This document shows positions 37,699-49,945 of a DNA stretch of 64,000 bases, in pieces. The stretch's first letter is position 1. Every line of letters begins with the position of its first letter. The notes beneath the pieces are model-generated. The model worked only from the letters and a program-made list of their open reading frames with translations. It had not been told where the DNA came from and ran no database searches. The position numbers and the translations under genes are program-made. Source of the stretch: Cupriavidus pauculus (lineage in GTDB: Bacteria; Pseudomonadota; Gammaproteobacteria; Burkholderiales; Burkholderiaceae); contig NZ_VZOW01000012.1 in the NCBI RefSeq assembly GCF_008801835.1, positions 62,001 to 126,000 on the forward strand, read 5' to 3'.

Positions 37699-39441
37699 TC
37701 AGCGCACGCGCCCTTCCTTCCACGCCTGCAGCAGCTTGTCATAGGCGATGGTTTCGCCCTTCGGCTTTTCGTTGTCGAGCTTCTTCCACGGCGCGTGTTC
37801 CGACGACAGCCACTTCGACGGATCGCTCTTCGGATTGAGCTTCGGCGCGCAGTTGGCCATGCCGGCGCGCTGCAGGCGGCCCATCACCTGATCCATTTCC
37901 TCGGCCAGGTTGTCCATCGCGGCCTGCGGCGTCTTCTCGCCGGTAACCGCGGTGGCAACGTTCTTCCACCACAGCTGCGCCAGCTTCGGATAGTCGGGCA
38001 CGTTGTTGCCGGTCGGCGTCCACGCCACGCGCGCCGGGCTGCGGTAGAACTCGATCAGCCCGCCATACTTGGCCGCATTCTTGGTCAGGTAGTCGTGATG
38101 GATATCGCTGTCGCGGATGAAAGTCAGGCCCGTCAGCGACTTCTTCAGCGACACCGTCTTCGAGGTCACGAACTGCGCATACAGCCACGCGGCCGCCAGC
38201 CGGTTCGGATCGGTGTTCTTGAAGAACGTCCACGAGCCCACGTCCTGATAGCCGTTCTGCATGCCCGGCTTCCAGTACGGACCATAGGGCGACGGCGCCA
38301 TGCGCCACTTCGGCGATCCGTCGGCATTGACCACCGGCAGGCCCTTCTTGGTCATGTCGGCGGTGAAGGCCGTGTACCAGAACACCTGCTGCGCAACTTG
38401 GCCCTGCGCCGGCACGGGGCCGGCTTCGGAGAAGGTCATGCCCATGGCCTGGGGCGGCGCGTACTTCTTCATCCAGTCGATGTACTTGGTCAGCGCGTAC
38501 ACCGCTGCCGGACTGTTGGTGGCGCCCCCGCGCGACACCGAGGCGCCGACCGGCGTGCATTTGTCCTCGGCTACGCGGATGCCCCATTCGTCGACCGGCA
38601 TGCCGTTGGGCAGGCCCTTGTCGGCTGAGCCTGCCATCGACAGCCACGCATCGGTGAAGCGCCAGCCCAGCGACGGATCCTTCTTGCCGTAGTCCATGTG
38701 GCCGAACACCTTCTTGCCATCGAGCTCCTTCACGTCGTTGGTGAAGAAGTTGGCGATGTCCTCGTAGGCGGACCAGTTGGTCGGCACGCCCAGGTCATAG
38801 CCGTACTTGGCCTTGAACTTGTCCTGCAGGTCCTTGCGCGCGAACCAGTCCGCGCGGAACCAGTACAGGTTGGCAAACTGCTGGTCGGGCAACTGGTATA
38901 GCTTGCCGTCCGGCGCCGTGGTGAACTTGGTGCCGATGAAGTCCTTGATGTCGATGCCGGGGTTGGTGAATTCCTTGCCCGCGCCGTTCATGTAGTCGGA
39001 CAGCGGCAGGATGGCACCGTAGCGATAGTGCGTGCCGATCAGGTCCGAATCGGAAATCCAGCCGTCGTAGATCGACTTGCCCGACTGCATCGACGTCTGC
39101 AGTTTTTCCACCACATCGCCTTCCTGGATGATGTCGTGGTTGACCTTGATGCCGGTGATTTCCTCGAACGCCTTGGCCAGCGTTTTCGATTCGTACTCGT
39201 GCGTGGTGATGGTTTCGGACACCACGTTGATCTGCGTGACGCCCTTGCCCTTGAGCTTGGCGGCGGCGTCCATGAACCACTTCAGTTCCGCCATCTGCTT
39301 GTCCTTGGACAGCGACGACGGCTGGAATTCGTTGTCGACCCACTTCTTCGCCGCGGCCTCGTCGGCCAGGGCGGCATGTCCGCATGTCAGCGCGGCCGCA
39401 AAGGCCAGGGCTGACATCCCCAACTTCACGCGCTCTTTCAT
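37699..39441 (-). CDS. glpV: Glycerol ABC transporter substrate-binding protein
   Basis: 580 residues from MKERVKLGMSALAFAAALTC, with a Sec signal cleaved near ALADEA (residue 27). Large periplasmic binding protein (SBP_bac_1/8 group). Landmarks: VSETITTHEYESKTLAKAFEE, GWISDSDLIGTHYRYGAILPL, and WWKNVATAVTGEKTPQAAMDNLAEEMD near residue 505. It matches GlpV of the Rhizobium-type GlpSTPQUV importer by size and by being last in the operon. The start has GAGGAG 8 nt upstream. A strong hairpin precedes it. Confidence 0.9.
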   Translation of the reverse strand: MKERVKLGMSALAFAAALTCGHAALADEAAAKKWVDNEFQPSSLSKDKQMAELKWFMDAAAKLKGKGVTQINVVSETITTHEYESKTLAKAFEEITGIKVNHDIIQEGDVVEKLQTSMQSGKSIYDGWISDSDLIGTHYRYGAILPLSDYMNGAGKEFTNPGIDIKDFIGTKFTTAPDGKLYQLPDQQFANLYWFRADWFARKDLQDKFKAKYGYDLGVPTNWSAYEDIANFFTNDVKELDGKKVFGHMDYGKKDPSLGWRFTDAWLSMAGSADKGLPNGMPVDEWGIRVAEDKCTPVGASVSRGGATNSPAAVYALTKYIDWMKKYAPPQAMGMTFSEAGPVPAQGQVAQQVFWYTAFTADMTKKGLPVVNADGSPKWRMAPSPYGPYWKPGMQNGYQDVGSWTFFKNTDPNRLAAAWLYAQFVTSKTVSLKKSLTGLTFIRDSDIHHDYLTKNAAKYGGLIEFYRSPARVAWTPTGNNVPDYPKLAQLWWKNVATAVTGEKTPQAAMDNLAEEMDQVMGRLQRAGMANCAPKLNPKSDPSKWLSSEHAPWKKLDNEKPKGETIAYDKLLQAWKEGRVR

Positions 39442-39458
39442 CAGTGTCTCCTCAGGAA

Positions 39459-39501
39459 CCCTTCCCCGGCTCTTTAACTGGGTTGCGGCCCCGGGGAAGG
39501 G
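39459..39501 (-). promoter_or_regulatory. Stable intercistronic hairpin in front of glpV
   Basis: Perfect 11-bp inverted repeat, CCCTTCCCCGG (39459-39469) and CCGGGGAAGGG (39491-39501), with a 21-nt loop, ending 17 nt upstream of the glpV start codon. No T-tract. It may stabilise a processed glpV transcript so that binding protein outnumbers the membrane subunits. Confidence 0.55.
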
Positions 39502-39562
39502 ACAAAGATCTCGCAGCCCATGACAGAAAACGCGCTCCACCGCGCCGGCGCCGCCGGCGTCA

Positions 39563-39871
39563 TCAGCCCTTGCGCATGACGATCGCCAGCGCCACGGCGG
39601 AAATCGCCACGCTGATCCAGATCGACGGCGCTTCGGCCAGTTGCAGCCAGCCCTGGATCTTCTCGCCCAGCCCCACCCATGCCAGGTTGATCCACGCGGC
39701 GCACATCAGGCCGATAAACAGGCGGTCGCCGCGCGTGGTGGGAATCGGCAGGAAGCCCTTGCGCTCGGTGGTCGGCGCGCGCACTTCCCAGATCGTCATG
39801 CCGATCAGCATCAGCACCACCAGCGTGAAAAACACCGCCACGGGCGTGGTCCAAACCATCCAGCTCAACAT
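39563..39871 (-). CDS. glpU: Small membrane protein of the glycerol importer (DUF2160)
   Basis: 102 residues with three hydrophobic segments (about 8-28, 48-66 and 80-98). RAPTTERKGFLPIPTTRGDRLFIGL is the recognisable core of the DUF2160 family, always found with glpSTPQ. Its role in transport is not known. It follows glpQ by 30 bp. Confidence 0.88.
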   Translation of the reverse strand: MLSWMVWTTPVAVFFTLVVLMLIGMTIWEVRAPTTERKGFLPIPTTRGDRLFIGLMCAAWINLAWVGLGEKIQGWLQLAEAPSIWISVAISAVALAIVMRKG

Positions 39872-39901
39872 CGCTCGCTCCCTTGCAAACGGCGTCAGAC
39901 G

Positions 39902-40724
39902 TCACACGCGGCCCATCGCGAAACCCTTCGCGATGTAGTGCCGCACAAACCAGATCACGATCGCGCCGGGCACGATGGTCAGCACGCCGGCCGCAGCCAG
40001 CACGCCCCAGTCCATCCCCGAGGCCGACACCGTGCGCGTCATCGTGGCGACGATCGGCTTGGCGTTGACCGATGTCAGCGTGCGCGCCAGCAACAGCTCG
40101 ACCCAGCTGAACATGAAGCAGAAGAACGCGGCCACGCCGACGCCGGCCTTGATCAGCGGCAGGAAGATCGTCAGGAAAAAGCGCGGGAACGAATAACCGT
40201 CGACATAGGCGGTCTCGTCGATCTCGCGCGGCACGCCGGACATGAAACCCTCCAGGATCCACACCGCCAACGGCACGTTGAACACCAGGTGCGCCAGCGC
40301 CACGCCAAGGTGCGTATCCATCAGCCCGATCGTGGTGTAGAGCTGGAAGAACGGCAGCAGGAACACCGCCGGCGGCGTCATGCGATTGGTCAGCAGCCAG
40401 AAGAACACGTGCTTGTCGCCGATGAACTGGTAGCGCGAGAACGCGTAGGCCGCCGGCAGCGCCACGCTGATCGAGATCACCGTGTTCATCGCCACATAGA
40501 TCATCGAGTTGATATAGCCCGAATACCATGAGGCATCGGTGAATATCGTCACGTAGTGTTCGAGCGTAAAAGTGGCCGGCCAAAGCGACAACGTGGAAAC
40601 GATCTCCTCGTTGGTCTTGAACGACATGTTCACCATCCAGTAGATCGGCACGATGGCGAACAGCAGGTACAGCGTCAGGAACACCGGACGCCACCAGCCG
40701 GGGCGCTGCCCGGGAAGATTGCGG

Positions 40725-40732
<8 letters not shown>
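39902..40732 (-). CDS. glpQ: Glycerol ABC transporter permease
   Basis: 276 residues, six predicted membrane segments. MalG-type permease; the cytoplasmic EAA loop reads EIDETAYVDGYSFPRFFLTIFLPL near residue 175. It overlaps glpP by 8 bp. This glpQ is the ABC permease of the Rhizobium-type nomenclature, not the glycerophosphodiesterase GlpQ of E. coli. Confidence 0.9.
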
Positions 40733-41605
<873 letters not shown>

Positions 41606-41609
<4 letters not shown>

Positions 41610-42706
41610 GGGACCAGTTCCTCGTTGATATAGAAGCAGGTGTGACGATTGAACATCGTCAGCCACGCGGTGTCGCCCGCGCGCAGCGTGGCGGCTTCCG
41701 TGCCCAGCCGGGCGCGCACCATGGCGCTTGCGCCATGATCGACGGTCGACGTCACCAGCCAGTACGTGCCGATGTCCTGCGCGCGGTCCACGCGCACCGG
41801 AATCGCCCGTGGATCTTCGGCGGGCGCCAGTTGCAGGTACTCGGGCCGCACGCCGATCTTGAACGATCCCGCCGCCTGCAGCGCCGACTGCGTGGCCGCG
41901 GGCAGCTCGAGCAGGTAGCGCCGCCCGGCCACTTCGATGGCGCCGTCGCGCCATTGCGCTGGCAGAAAATTCATCCCCGGCGATCCGATAAAATGGCCGA
42001 CGAAGGTATGCGCTGGGCGCTCGAACAGCGCATCGGCGGCGCCCACCTGCACCGCCTTGCCGCGCGACATCACCACCACCTGATCGGCAAACGTCAGCGC
42101 CTCGGTCTGGTCATGCGTCACGTAGATCAGCGTCAACCGGAACTCGTGATGAATCTCCTTGAGCTTGCGGCGCAACTGCCATTTCAGGTGTGGGTCGATC
42201 ACGGTCAGCGGCTCGTCGAACAGGATGGCCGACACGTCCTGGCGCACCAGACCGCGGCCCAGCGAGATCTTCTGCTTGGCGTCGGCCGCCAGCCCGCTGG
42301 CGCGACGATCGAGCGATGACGACAAATCGAGCATTTCCGCCACGCGCCCGACGCGCTCCCTGACCTGCGCGGCCGGCACGCCGCGATTGCGCAGCGGAAA
42401 CGCGAGGTTTTCGCCGACCGTCATGGTGTCGTAGATCACCGGGAACTGGAATACCTGCGCGATGTTGCGCGCCTGCGGCGAAGCGTCGGTGACATCGTTG
42501 CCGTCGAAACGGATCGTGCCCTGCGACGGGCGCAGCAGCCCGGAAATGCAATTGAGCAGCGTGGTCTTGCCGCAGCCCGAAGGGCCGAGCAACGCATAGG
42601 CGCCGCCGTCCTCGAACGTAAAGTTCAGCGGCAGCAGCGCGTAGTCCTCGTCTTTCTGCGGATGGGCGACATAGGCGTGCGCCAGATCGAGATCGATGCG
42701 TGCCAT
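41606..42706 (-). CDS. glpT: Glycerol ABC transporter ATP-binding protein, degenerate signature motif
   Basis: 366 residues from MARIDLDLAHAYVAHPQ. Walker A GPSGCGKTTLL, Q-loop QVFQFPVIYDTMTV, Walker B AILFDEPLTVIDP and H-loop YVTHDQTEAL are normal. The ABC signature, normally LSGGQ, reads GLAADAKQKISLGRGLVR and is degenerate. A C-terminal TOBE-type domain begins near residue 240. It probably forms a heterodimer with GlpS. Starts 1 bp after the glpS stop. Not the glycerol-3-phosphate antiporter GlpT of E. coli. Confidence 0.9.
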
Positions 42707-42707
42707 G

Positions 42708-43826
<1,119 letters not shown>

Positions 43827-43904
43827 CCAGTCTCCAATGTTCTTGTACTTGCTCAGCCACATCGAAAAACCGCAGCCGAGGCGCACTTTTAAAATCATCC
43901 CGCT

Positions 43905-43922
43905 CGTTTTAGCGCAAAAACG
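43905..43922. promoter_or_regulatory. GlpR-type operator candidate between glpS and glpR
   Basis: CGTTTT (43905-43910) and AAAACG (43917-43922) form an inverted repeat with spacer AGCGCA, extended one base each side. A second T-rich motif, GTTTTCGTTTCTGTTT, lies just before glpR at about 43951-43970. DeoR-family GlpR operators are of this TTTCGTTT kind. The site overlaps the divergent promoter region, so binding could repress both units. Confidence 0.55.
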
Positions 43923-43984
43923 AACATAAAACAATACTGCGGCGCATCATTTGTTTTCGTTTCTGTTTGAACTAGAATGCCGGC

Positions 43985-44755
43985 ATGACGCTTAATCCCC
44001 GCCAGACCGCCCTGCTCGAGGAAGTTCGCAGCCAGGGCTTCGCCTCCATCGACGAACTCGCGCGCAAGTTCGGCGTGACGCTGCAGACCGTCCGGCGCGA
44101 CGTCAACCTGCTGGCCGAAAACGGCATGCTGGCGCGCTTTCATGGCGGCGTGCGGATGGAAGGCTCGACCACCGAGAACATCGCCTATCGCCAGCGGCAA
44201 GTGCTCAATGCCGAAGGCAAGGCGCGCATCGCGCGCGCCGTGGCGGCCGCGGTGCCCGAAGGCTGCTCGCTGATCCTGAACATCGGCACCACGGTGGAAG
44301 AAGTCGCGCGCGCGCTGATCCATCATCGCGGGCTGCGCGTGATTACCAATAACCTGAACGTGGCCAATATCCTGGCGGACAATTCGGACTGCGAAGTGAT
44401 TGTGGCCGGCGGCGTGTTGCGATCGCGTGACCGCGGCATCGTCGGCGAGGCGACGGTGGAATTTATCCGTCAGTTCAAGGTGGATATCGGACTGATCGGC
44501 ATCTCAGGCATCGAGGCCGACGGCACGCTGCGCGATTACGATTTTCGCGAGGTGAAGGTGGCGCGAACGATCATGGAACATTCGCGTGAGGTGTGGCTCG
44601 CCGCCGACGCCAGCAAATTCAATCGCCAGGCGATGGTGGAACTGGCGCCGCTGTCGAGCATCAACAGACTGTTCACGGACGAGCCTCTGCAAGCGCCGTT
44701 CGATACGATGCTGGCCGAAAGCGGAGTGAAATGTGTGGTCGCCGACCAGGAATGA
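43985..44755 (+). CDS. glpR: DeoR-family glycerol regulon repressor
   Basis: 256 residues. N-terminal helix-turn-helix at about 5-55 (GFASIDELARKFGVTLQTVRRDVNLL), then a DeoR C-terminal sensor domain with the sugar-phosphate binding motif NIGTTVEEVARAL near residue 100 and AGGVLRSRDRGIVGEATVEF near residue 140. The likely inducer is glycerol 3-phosphate. Divergent from glpS with 158 bp between the starts. Confidence 0.92.
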   Translation: MTLNPRQTALLEEVRSQGFASIDELARKFGVTLQTVRRDVNLLAENGMLARFHGGVRMEGSTTENIAYRQRQVLNAEGKARIARAVAAAVPEGCSLILNIGTTVEEVARALIHHRGLRVITNNLNVANILADNSDCEVIVAGGVLRSRDRGIVGEATVEFIRQFKVDIGLIGISGIEADGTLRDYDFREVKVARTIMEHSREVWLAADASKFNRQAMVELAPLSSINRLFTDEPLQAPFDTMLAESGVKCVVADQE

Positions 44756-44772
44756 AGCGCGCCCACCGCGCC

Positions 44773-44799
44773 GGCTGCCCCCGTTGCGCGCGGGCAGCC
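44773..44799. terminator. Hairpin between convergent glpR and purU
   Basis: Perfect 8-bp stem GGCTGCCC/GGGCAGCC with an 11-nt loop in the 79-bp convergent gap. No T-tract, so efficiency is doubtful. Confidence 0.4.
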
Positions 44800-44834
44800 G
44801 TTGCGATGCGCCGCGTCGGCGCGGCGGCGGGCAA

Positions 44835-45701
44835 TTACTTGAAGACCACCGTCTTGTGGCCGTTCACGAGGATGCGGTGTTCCGCATGCCACTTGACCGC
44901 GCGGGCGAGCGCCACGCATTCGACGTCGCGGCCGACGGCGGTCAGCTGATCGGGATCCATGCTGTGATCGACGCGCTCGATTTCCTGCTCGATGATCGGG
45001 CCTTCGTCCAGGTCGGCCGTCACATAGTGCGCGGTCGCGCCGATCAGCTTCACGCCGCGGTCGTGCGCCTGGTAGTACGGCTTTGCGCCCTTGAAGCTGG
45101 GCAGGAACGAGTGGTGGATGTTGATCGCGCGGCCCTGCAGCTTGCGGCACAGGTCGTCGGAAAGCACCTGCATGTAGCGCGCCAGCACCACCAGGTCGAT
45201 GTTCTGGTCGCGCACCACTTCGAACACGCGCGCTTCCTGCGCGGCCTTCTGCTCGGCCGACGCATTCATCAGCGGCAAGTGGAAGAACGGCACATCGTAC
45301 GAGGCAGCCAGCTGATAGAAATCGCGGTGGTTCGACACGATCGCGGCGATCTCCACGGGCAGGCCACCGGCCTTGGCGCGGAACAGCAGATCGTTCAGGC
45401 AATGGCCGATCTTGGACACCATGATCATCACGCGCGGCTTCACCGTCGCATCGAAGACCTCCCACTGCATGCCGAACTGCTCGCCCACGGGCGCGAACGC
45501 GGCGCGCAGTTCCGCCAGGCCCGGGCCGCCCGCGGCCGTGCTGAAATGCACGCGCATGAAGAAGCGGCCGGTGAAGGCGTCACCGTACTGGTCGGAATCG
45601 ACGATATTGCAGCCGTGCTGGAACAGCAGGCCGGAAACGGCGTGCACGATGCCCGGCTGGTCCGGGCAGGAAATGGTCAGGATAAATCCGGTGGTGCTCA
45701 T
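44835..45701 (-). CDS. purU: Formyltetrahydrofolate deformylase
   Basis: Hydrolyses 10-formyl-THF to formate and THF, balancing one-carbon pools. 288 residues: an N-terminal ACT domain (FILTISCPDQPGIVHAVSG) and a C-terminal formyltransferase-like domain. Active-site context INIHHSFLPSFKGAKPYYQA near residue 193 and LDEGPIIEQ near residue 231 carry the Asn-His-Asp catalytic set. Lies between the two glycerol units; co-regulation is not evident. Confidence 0.94.
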   Translation of the reverse strand: MSTTGFILTISCPDQPGIVHAVSGLLFQHGCNIVDSDQYGDAFTGRFFMRVHFSTAAGGPGLAELRAAFAPVGEQFGMQWEVFDATVKPRVMIMVSKIGHCLNDLLFRAKAGGLPVEIAAIVSNHRDFYQLAASYDVPFFHLPLMNASAEQKAAQEARVFEVVRDQNIDLVVLARYMQVLSDDLCRKLQGRAINIHHSFLPSFKGAKPYYQAHDRGVKLIGATAHYVTADLDEGPIIEQEIERVDHSMDPDQLTAVGRDVECVALARAVKWHAEHRILVNGHKTVVFK

Positions 45702-45757
45702 CTTCGGAGAATCGGGCGAATCTTGATTGGGCGAGCCGCGCCGGCGATGCGTGCAAA

Positions 45758-46627
45758 TCAGGTCTGGACGGCAGTCCAGCCGCGCCGGCGGAGGGCATCC
45801 AGCGTCACCAGCGTGGCATCGACGGTCATGGCGAGGTCCGCCATGATAGCAAGCAATGACGCCGGGTCGATATGGCGATGCTCGGCCACCTCGCCGTCGC
45901 GGTTATGGGGGACGAAGCCGGCAGGCAGGATCAGGTCATACGCATACACGCGCTCCCACTGCACGCCTTCGGGGATTTCGCGCAGCACGTCGATCACGCC
46001 ATGCGCTTGCGCCTGCGCCGCCAGCGCGGGCGGGATGCCCGATTCCTCGTCACATTCGCGCACCAGCGTTTCCAGCGGATCGCTGCCCGCAGGCATGCCG
46101 CCGGCCACGAGGTTGTCCCACATGCCCGGATCGACCGCCTTGGTTTCGCTGCGGCGCGAGATCCACAAGGCGCGCTGCCCGTCGACGATGCCGTTCATAT
46201 GCGAGGCGAACGTCAGCAGGCCGAAAAAACGGGCGGCTGCGCGCTCGATCACGGCAAACGGCGCGGCATCGAGCGCCGGAGTGACGGCGAACAGCTCGTT
46301 GCGCCAGCCACGCACATGGCCCGCATCGGCCAGTTGCCGCGCCAGCGCGGCCAGCGCGATATTGCGCGCTTCGACCGTCGTGCAACCGGGCAACAGCGCC
46401 ACCGCGCCGTCTGGGTCGACCGGGCCGATCACGTCGCCGGCCATGCCGGTCAGGATTTGCGCATGCCTGCGCGGCAGCCATCCCACCTGCACGCCCTCCA
46501 CCGTCAGGCGCCAGTGCGCGTCCGGATCGAATGGACTGCGCGCGGCGACGCCGGCCAGGATGGCGCCGACGATATCGGCATCTGCGGAAGCGGAAACAGG
46601 CATTGGCTTGGACACGAATTCAGACAT
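45758..46627 (-). CDS. Nudix hydrolase with DUF4743 N-terminal domain
   Basis: 289 residues from [13 protein letters not shown]. The N-terminal ~120 residues are the DUF4743 type seen in proteins called thiamine pyrophosphokinase-related. The Nudix box spans residues ~175-197: the REUxEExGU part is intact (RECDEESGI), but the first glutamate position of Gx5E is Ser ([12 protein letters not shown]). [18 protein letters not shown] precedes it. Members hydrolyse nucleoside- or thiamine-type diphosphates; substrate unknown here. It diverges from glpK with only 33 bp between starts. Confidence 0.87.
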   Translation of the reverse strand: MSEFVSKPMPVSASADADIVGAILAGVAARSPFDPDAHWRLTVEGVQVGWLPRRHAQILTGMAGDVIGPVDPDGAVALLPGCTTVEARNIALAALARQLADAGHVRGWRNELFAVTPALDAAPFAVIERAAARFFGLLTFASHMNGIVDGQRALWISRRSETKAVDPGMWDNLVAGGMPAGSDPLETLVRECDEESGIPPALAAQAQAHGVIDVLREIPEGVQWERVYAYDLILPAGFVPHNRDGEVAEHRHIDPASLLAIMADLAMTVDATLVTLDALRRRGWTAVQT

Positions 46628-46660
46628 GACAACGCGACTCAACAATTCCGGATGGAACGC

Positions 46661-48193
46661 ATGACATCCACGCATACTTCCCACCAGCCCCAGTACGTGC
46701 TGGCCTTGGACCAGGGCACCAGCAGCTCGCGCGCCATCCTGTTCGACCGCGCCGGCAATGTGGTGCGCATCGCCCAGCGCGAATTCCGGCAATATTATCC
46801 GCATCCCGGCCACGTCGAGCACGACCCGTACGAAATCTGGCAATCGCAGTTGGCAGTCGCGCACGAGGTGCTCACCGAAGCCAACGTCAGCGGATCGCAG
46901 TTGAGCGCGATCGGCATCACCAACCAGCGCGAAACCACGGTGTTGTGGGACCGCAAGACCGGCGAGCCGGTGGGGCGTGCGCTGGTCTGGCAGGACCGCC
47001 GCACCGCGCCGATGTGCGAAGACCTGCAGGCGGCCGGGCACGGCGACACGTTCCAGCAGAAGACCGGGCTGATCATTGACGCCTATTTCTCGGGCACCAA
47101 ACTGCGCTGGATGCTCGATCACTACGATGGCGCCCGCGAGCGCGCCGAACGCGGCGAACTGGCGTTCGGCACCGTCGACAGCTGGCTGATCTGGCAGCTG
47201 ACCGACGGCATGCGGCACGTCACGGACGTGTCCAACGCGTCGCGAACGCTGCTGTTCAACATCCACGATTTCCGCTGGGATGACGAGCTGCTCGGCATCC
47301 TGGACATTCCGCGCAGCCTGCTGCCCGACGTGGCGCCGTCGAGCGGCGAAGTTGCCCGCACCGCGGCGCGCCTGTTCGGCGTGGAAGTGCCGATCGCCGG
47401 CATCGCGGGCGACCAGCAGGCAGCCACGTTCGGCCAGGCCTGCCTGCTGCCGGGCATGGCCAAGAACACCTATGGCACCGGCTGCTTCATCCTGATGAAC
47501 ACCGGCTACAAGCCCGTGACGTCGCGCAACCGGCTGATCACCACTATCGGCTGGCAGATCGGCAACGACACCCAGTACTGCCTCGAAGGCGGCGTGTTCA
47601 TGGGCGGCGCCACGATCCAGTGGCTGCGCGACGGCCTCAAGCTGATCCAGAGCGCGCCCGAGGTGGATCCTTTGGCGCGCCAGTGCGAAGACACGGGCGG
47701 CGTGGTGCTGGTGCCCGCCTTTGCCGGACTGGGCGCGCCGCACTGGGACCCGTTTGCGCGCGGCACGATGGTGGGCATCACGCGCGGCACCGGCGGCCCG
47801 CATATCGCGCGCGCCGCGCTCGAATCGATCGCGCTGCAAAGCGTGGACGTACTGGACGCCATGCAGAAGGATGCCGGCATTTCGCTGGCCGAACTGCGCG
47901 TGGACGGCGGCGCTTCGCGCAGCGACCTGCTGATGCAGATGCAGGCGGATCTGCTCGGCACGCCAGTGGTACGGCCACGCGTCACGGAAACCACCGCGCT
48001 GGGCGCCGCGTACCTGGCCGGACTGGCCACCGGCTACTGGACCGACCCCGAGGAAATCACTCGCCAGTGGCAAATCGAACATCGCTTCGAGCCAAGGCTG
48101 TCGGACGACGAACGCGCCCATCGCATCGCGCGCTGGCATCGTGCCGTGGATCGCGCGCGCGACTGGGCGCGCGACGACGAAGCCGGCCATTGA
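46661..48193 (+). CDS. glpK: Glycerol kinase
   Basis: Phosphorylates glycerol to glycerol 3-phosphate, trapping it in the cytosol. 510 residues from [24 protein letters not shown] motifs: [41 protein letters not shown], and C-terminal [13 protein letters not shown]. Residues for the E. coli FBP-binding loop were not checked. An ATG at 46652 would add three residues. 35 bp before glpD, so co-transcribed. Confidence 0.95.
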   Translation: MTSTHTSHQPQYVLALDQGTSSSRAILFDRAGNVVRIAQREFRQYYPHPGHVEHDPYEIWQSQLAVAHEVLTEANVSGSQLSAIGITNQRETTVLWDRKTGEPVGRALVWQDRRTAPMCEDLQAAGHGDTFQQKTGLIIDAYFSGTKLRWMLDHYDGARERAERGELAFGTVDSWLIWQLTDGMRHVTDVSNASRTLLFNIHDFRWDDELLGILDIPRSLLPDVAPSSGEVARTAARLFGVEVPIAGIAGDQQAATFGQACLLPGMAKNTYGTGCFILMNTGYKPVTSRNRLITTIGWQIGNDTQYCLEGGVFMGGATIQWLRDGLKLIQSAPEVDPLARQCEDTGGVVLVPAFAGLGAPHWDPFARGTMVGITRGTGGPHIARAALESIALQSVDVLDAMQKDAGISLAELRVDGGASRSDLLMQMQADLLGTPVVRPRVTETTALGAAYLAGLATGYWTDPEEITRQWQIEHRFEPRLSDDERAHRIARWHRAVDRARDWARDDEAGH

Positions 48194-48228
48194 GCCCGCG
48201 CACTCCTGAATTGACTGTGATCGCATCC

Positions 48229-49842
48229 ATGCAAATTACCGTTCCTCCGATCCAGCCGCCCTCGCGGGCCGATCTGCTCACGACGCTTGCACGCGAGACG
48301 CGCTGGGATGTCATCGTGATCGGCGGCGGCGCCACGGGCCTCGGCACCGCCGTGGACGCCGCGTCGCGCGGCTATCGCACGCTGCTGCTGGAAGCCGCCG
48401 ACTTTGCCAAGGGCACGTCGAGCAAGGCCACCAAACTCGTGCACGGTGGCGTGCGCTACCTGGCGCAAGGCAACATCGGCCTGGTACGCGAGGCGCTGCA
48501 CGAACGCGGCCTGCTGGCGCGCAACGCGCCGCATGTGGTGTGGCCGCTCGGCTTTGTCGTGCCGGCCTACCAGATGTTCGACCAACCGTTCTACGGCATC
48601 GGACTCAAGGTCTACGACATGCTGGCGGGCAGCCTGAACCTGTCCGGCAGCCGCTGGCTCAATCATCGCGAAACGCTGCAGGCCGCGCCCACGCTGGCCG
48701 AACACGTCGGCGGGCGTCCGCTGCGCGGCGGCAACCTCTACTTCGACGGTCAGTTCGACGACGCGCGCCTGGCCATCGCGCTGATGCGCACGCTATTCGA
48801 CGTGGGCGGCACCGCCGTCAATTACATGCGCGTGACCGGCCTGACGCAAAGCAATGGTGTGATCACCGGCGTCACGGCGCAGGACGCGCTCGGCGACGCT
48901 TCGTTCGCGCTGCGCGCGGACTGCGTGATCAACGCCACCGGCGTGTGGGTGGACGCCGTGCGCCAGATGGAAGACGGCCAGGCGCGCACCATGGTGGCGC
49001 CGAGCCAGGGCGTGCACCTGACTATTCCGCGCAGCTTCCTGCCGGGCGACCGCGCGGTACTGATCCCGAAGACCGACGATGGCCGCGTGCTGTTCCTGGT
49101 GCCCTGGAACGGCCACGTGATCGTCGGCACCACCGACACGCCGCGCAAGGACCTGCCGCTCGAGCCGCGCGCCGCCGGCGACGATGTCGATTTCATCCTG
49201 GAAACCGCTTCGCGCTACCTGGCCCGCGATCCGTCGCGCGCCGACGTGACCAGCGTCTGGGCCGGGCTGCGGCCCCTGGTAAAGGCCACCGGCGAGGCGT
49301 CCACCGCGTCGCTGTCGCGCGAGCATACGATCGTCGTATCGAAAGCGGGGCTGATCACCGTGACCGGCGGCAAGTGGACCACCTATCGCAAGATGGCCGA
49401 GGATGTGGTGGAAACGGCGATCCAGCGTCAGTTGGTGCGCGCCGCGCCGTGCCGCACTGCCGAGCTGCCGCTGCATGGCGCACTGGGCATGCCGGAGGAC
49501 CTGCCCGACCCGCATACTGGATCGCCGGATCGCTACTACGGGGCCGATCTGCCGCTGGTGCGGGCGCTGCCCGGCGCGGACGCGATGATCGTCGGGGCGT
49601 CCGGCCTGACCGAGGCGCACGTCCGCTTCGCGGCGCGCTACGAGCTGGCGCGACGGATCGAGGACGTGCTGGGCCGGCGCAACCGCGCGTTGTTTCTCGA
49701 TGCCAGGGATGCGCTGGCCGGCGCGCCGCGCGTGGCCGCGATCCTGGCCGAGGAACTTGGGCTTGACGACGCCTGGCAGGCCAGCGAAATCGAAGCGTTT
49801 GGCGCGCTGGCAAAGGGCTATATGCTGAACGGAGCGGCCTGA
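48229..49842 (+). CDS. glpD: Aerobic glycerol-3-phosphate dehydrogenase
   Basis: Oxidises glycerol 3-phosphate to DHAP at the inner membrane and passes electrons to quinone. 537 residues from MQITVPPIQPP. FAD site DVIVIGGGATGLGTAVDAASRG near residue 28, then SSKATKLVHGGVRYL near residue 65 and VPWNGHVIVGTTDTP near residue 298. C-terminal DAO_C domain from about 400. Completes the glycerol pathway with GlpK and the GlpSTPQUV importer. Confidence 0.95.
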   Translation: MQITVPPIQPPSRADLLTTLARETRWDVIVIGGGATGLGTAVDAASRGYRTLLLEAADFAKGTSSKATKLVHGGVRYLAQGNIGLVREALHERGLLARNAPHVVWPLGFVVPAYQMFDQPFYGIGLKVYDMLAGSLNLSGSRWLNHRETLQAAPTLAEHVGGRPLRGGNLYFDGQFDDARLAIALMRTLFDVGGTAVNYMRVTGLTQSNGVITGVTAQDALGDASFALRADCVINATGVWVDAVRQMEDGQARTMVAPSQGVHLTIPRSFLPGDRAVLIPKTDDGRVLFLVPWNGHVIVGTTDTPRKDLPLEPRAAGDDVDFILETASRYLARDPSRADVTSVWAGLRPLVKATGEASTASLSREHTIVVSKAGLITVTGGKWTTYRKMAEDVVETAIQRQLVRAAPCRTAELPLHGALGMPEDLPDPHTGSPDRYYGADLPLVRALPGADAMIVGASGLTEAHVRFAARYELARRIEDVLGRRNRALFLDARDALAGAPRVAAILAEELGLDDAWQASEIEAFGALAKGYMLNGAA

Positions 49843-49945
49843 GCGGTGCCGCTGAGCCGGCGGCCGGGCGGCGGATCGGCACGCCGCGGCGCCCATGGTG
49901 CGGGACTTCGGCGATAATGCCGGCTATTGCATCAGGGAGAACACC

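Noticed and set aside
46628..48226. Upstream extension of the Nudix frame to 822 codons
   Set aside because: It runs antisense through glpK. Only the part from MSEFVSK at 46627 has family support.
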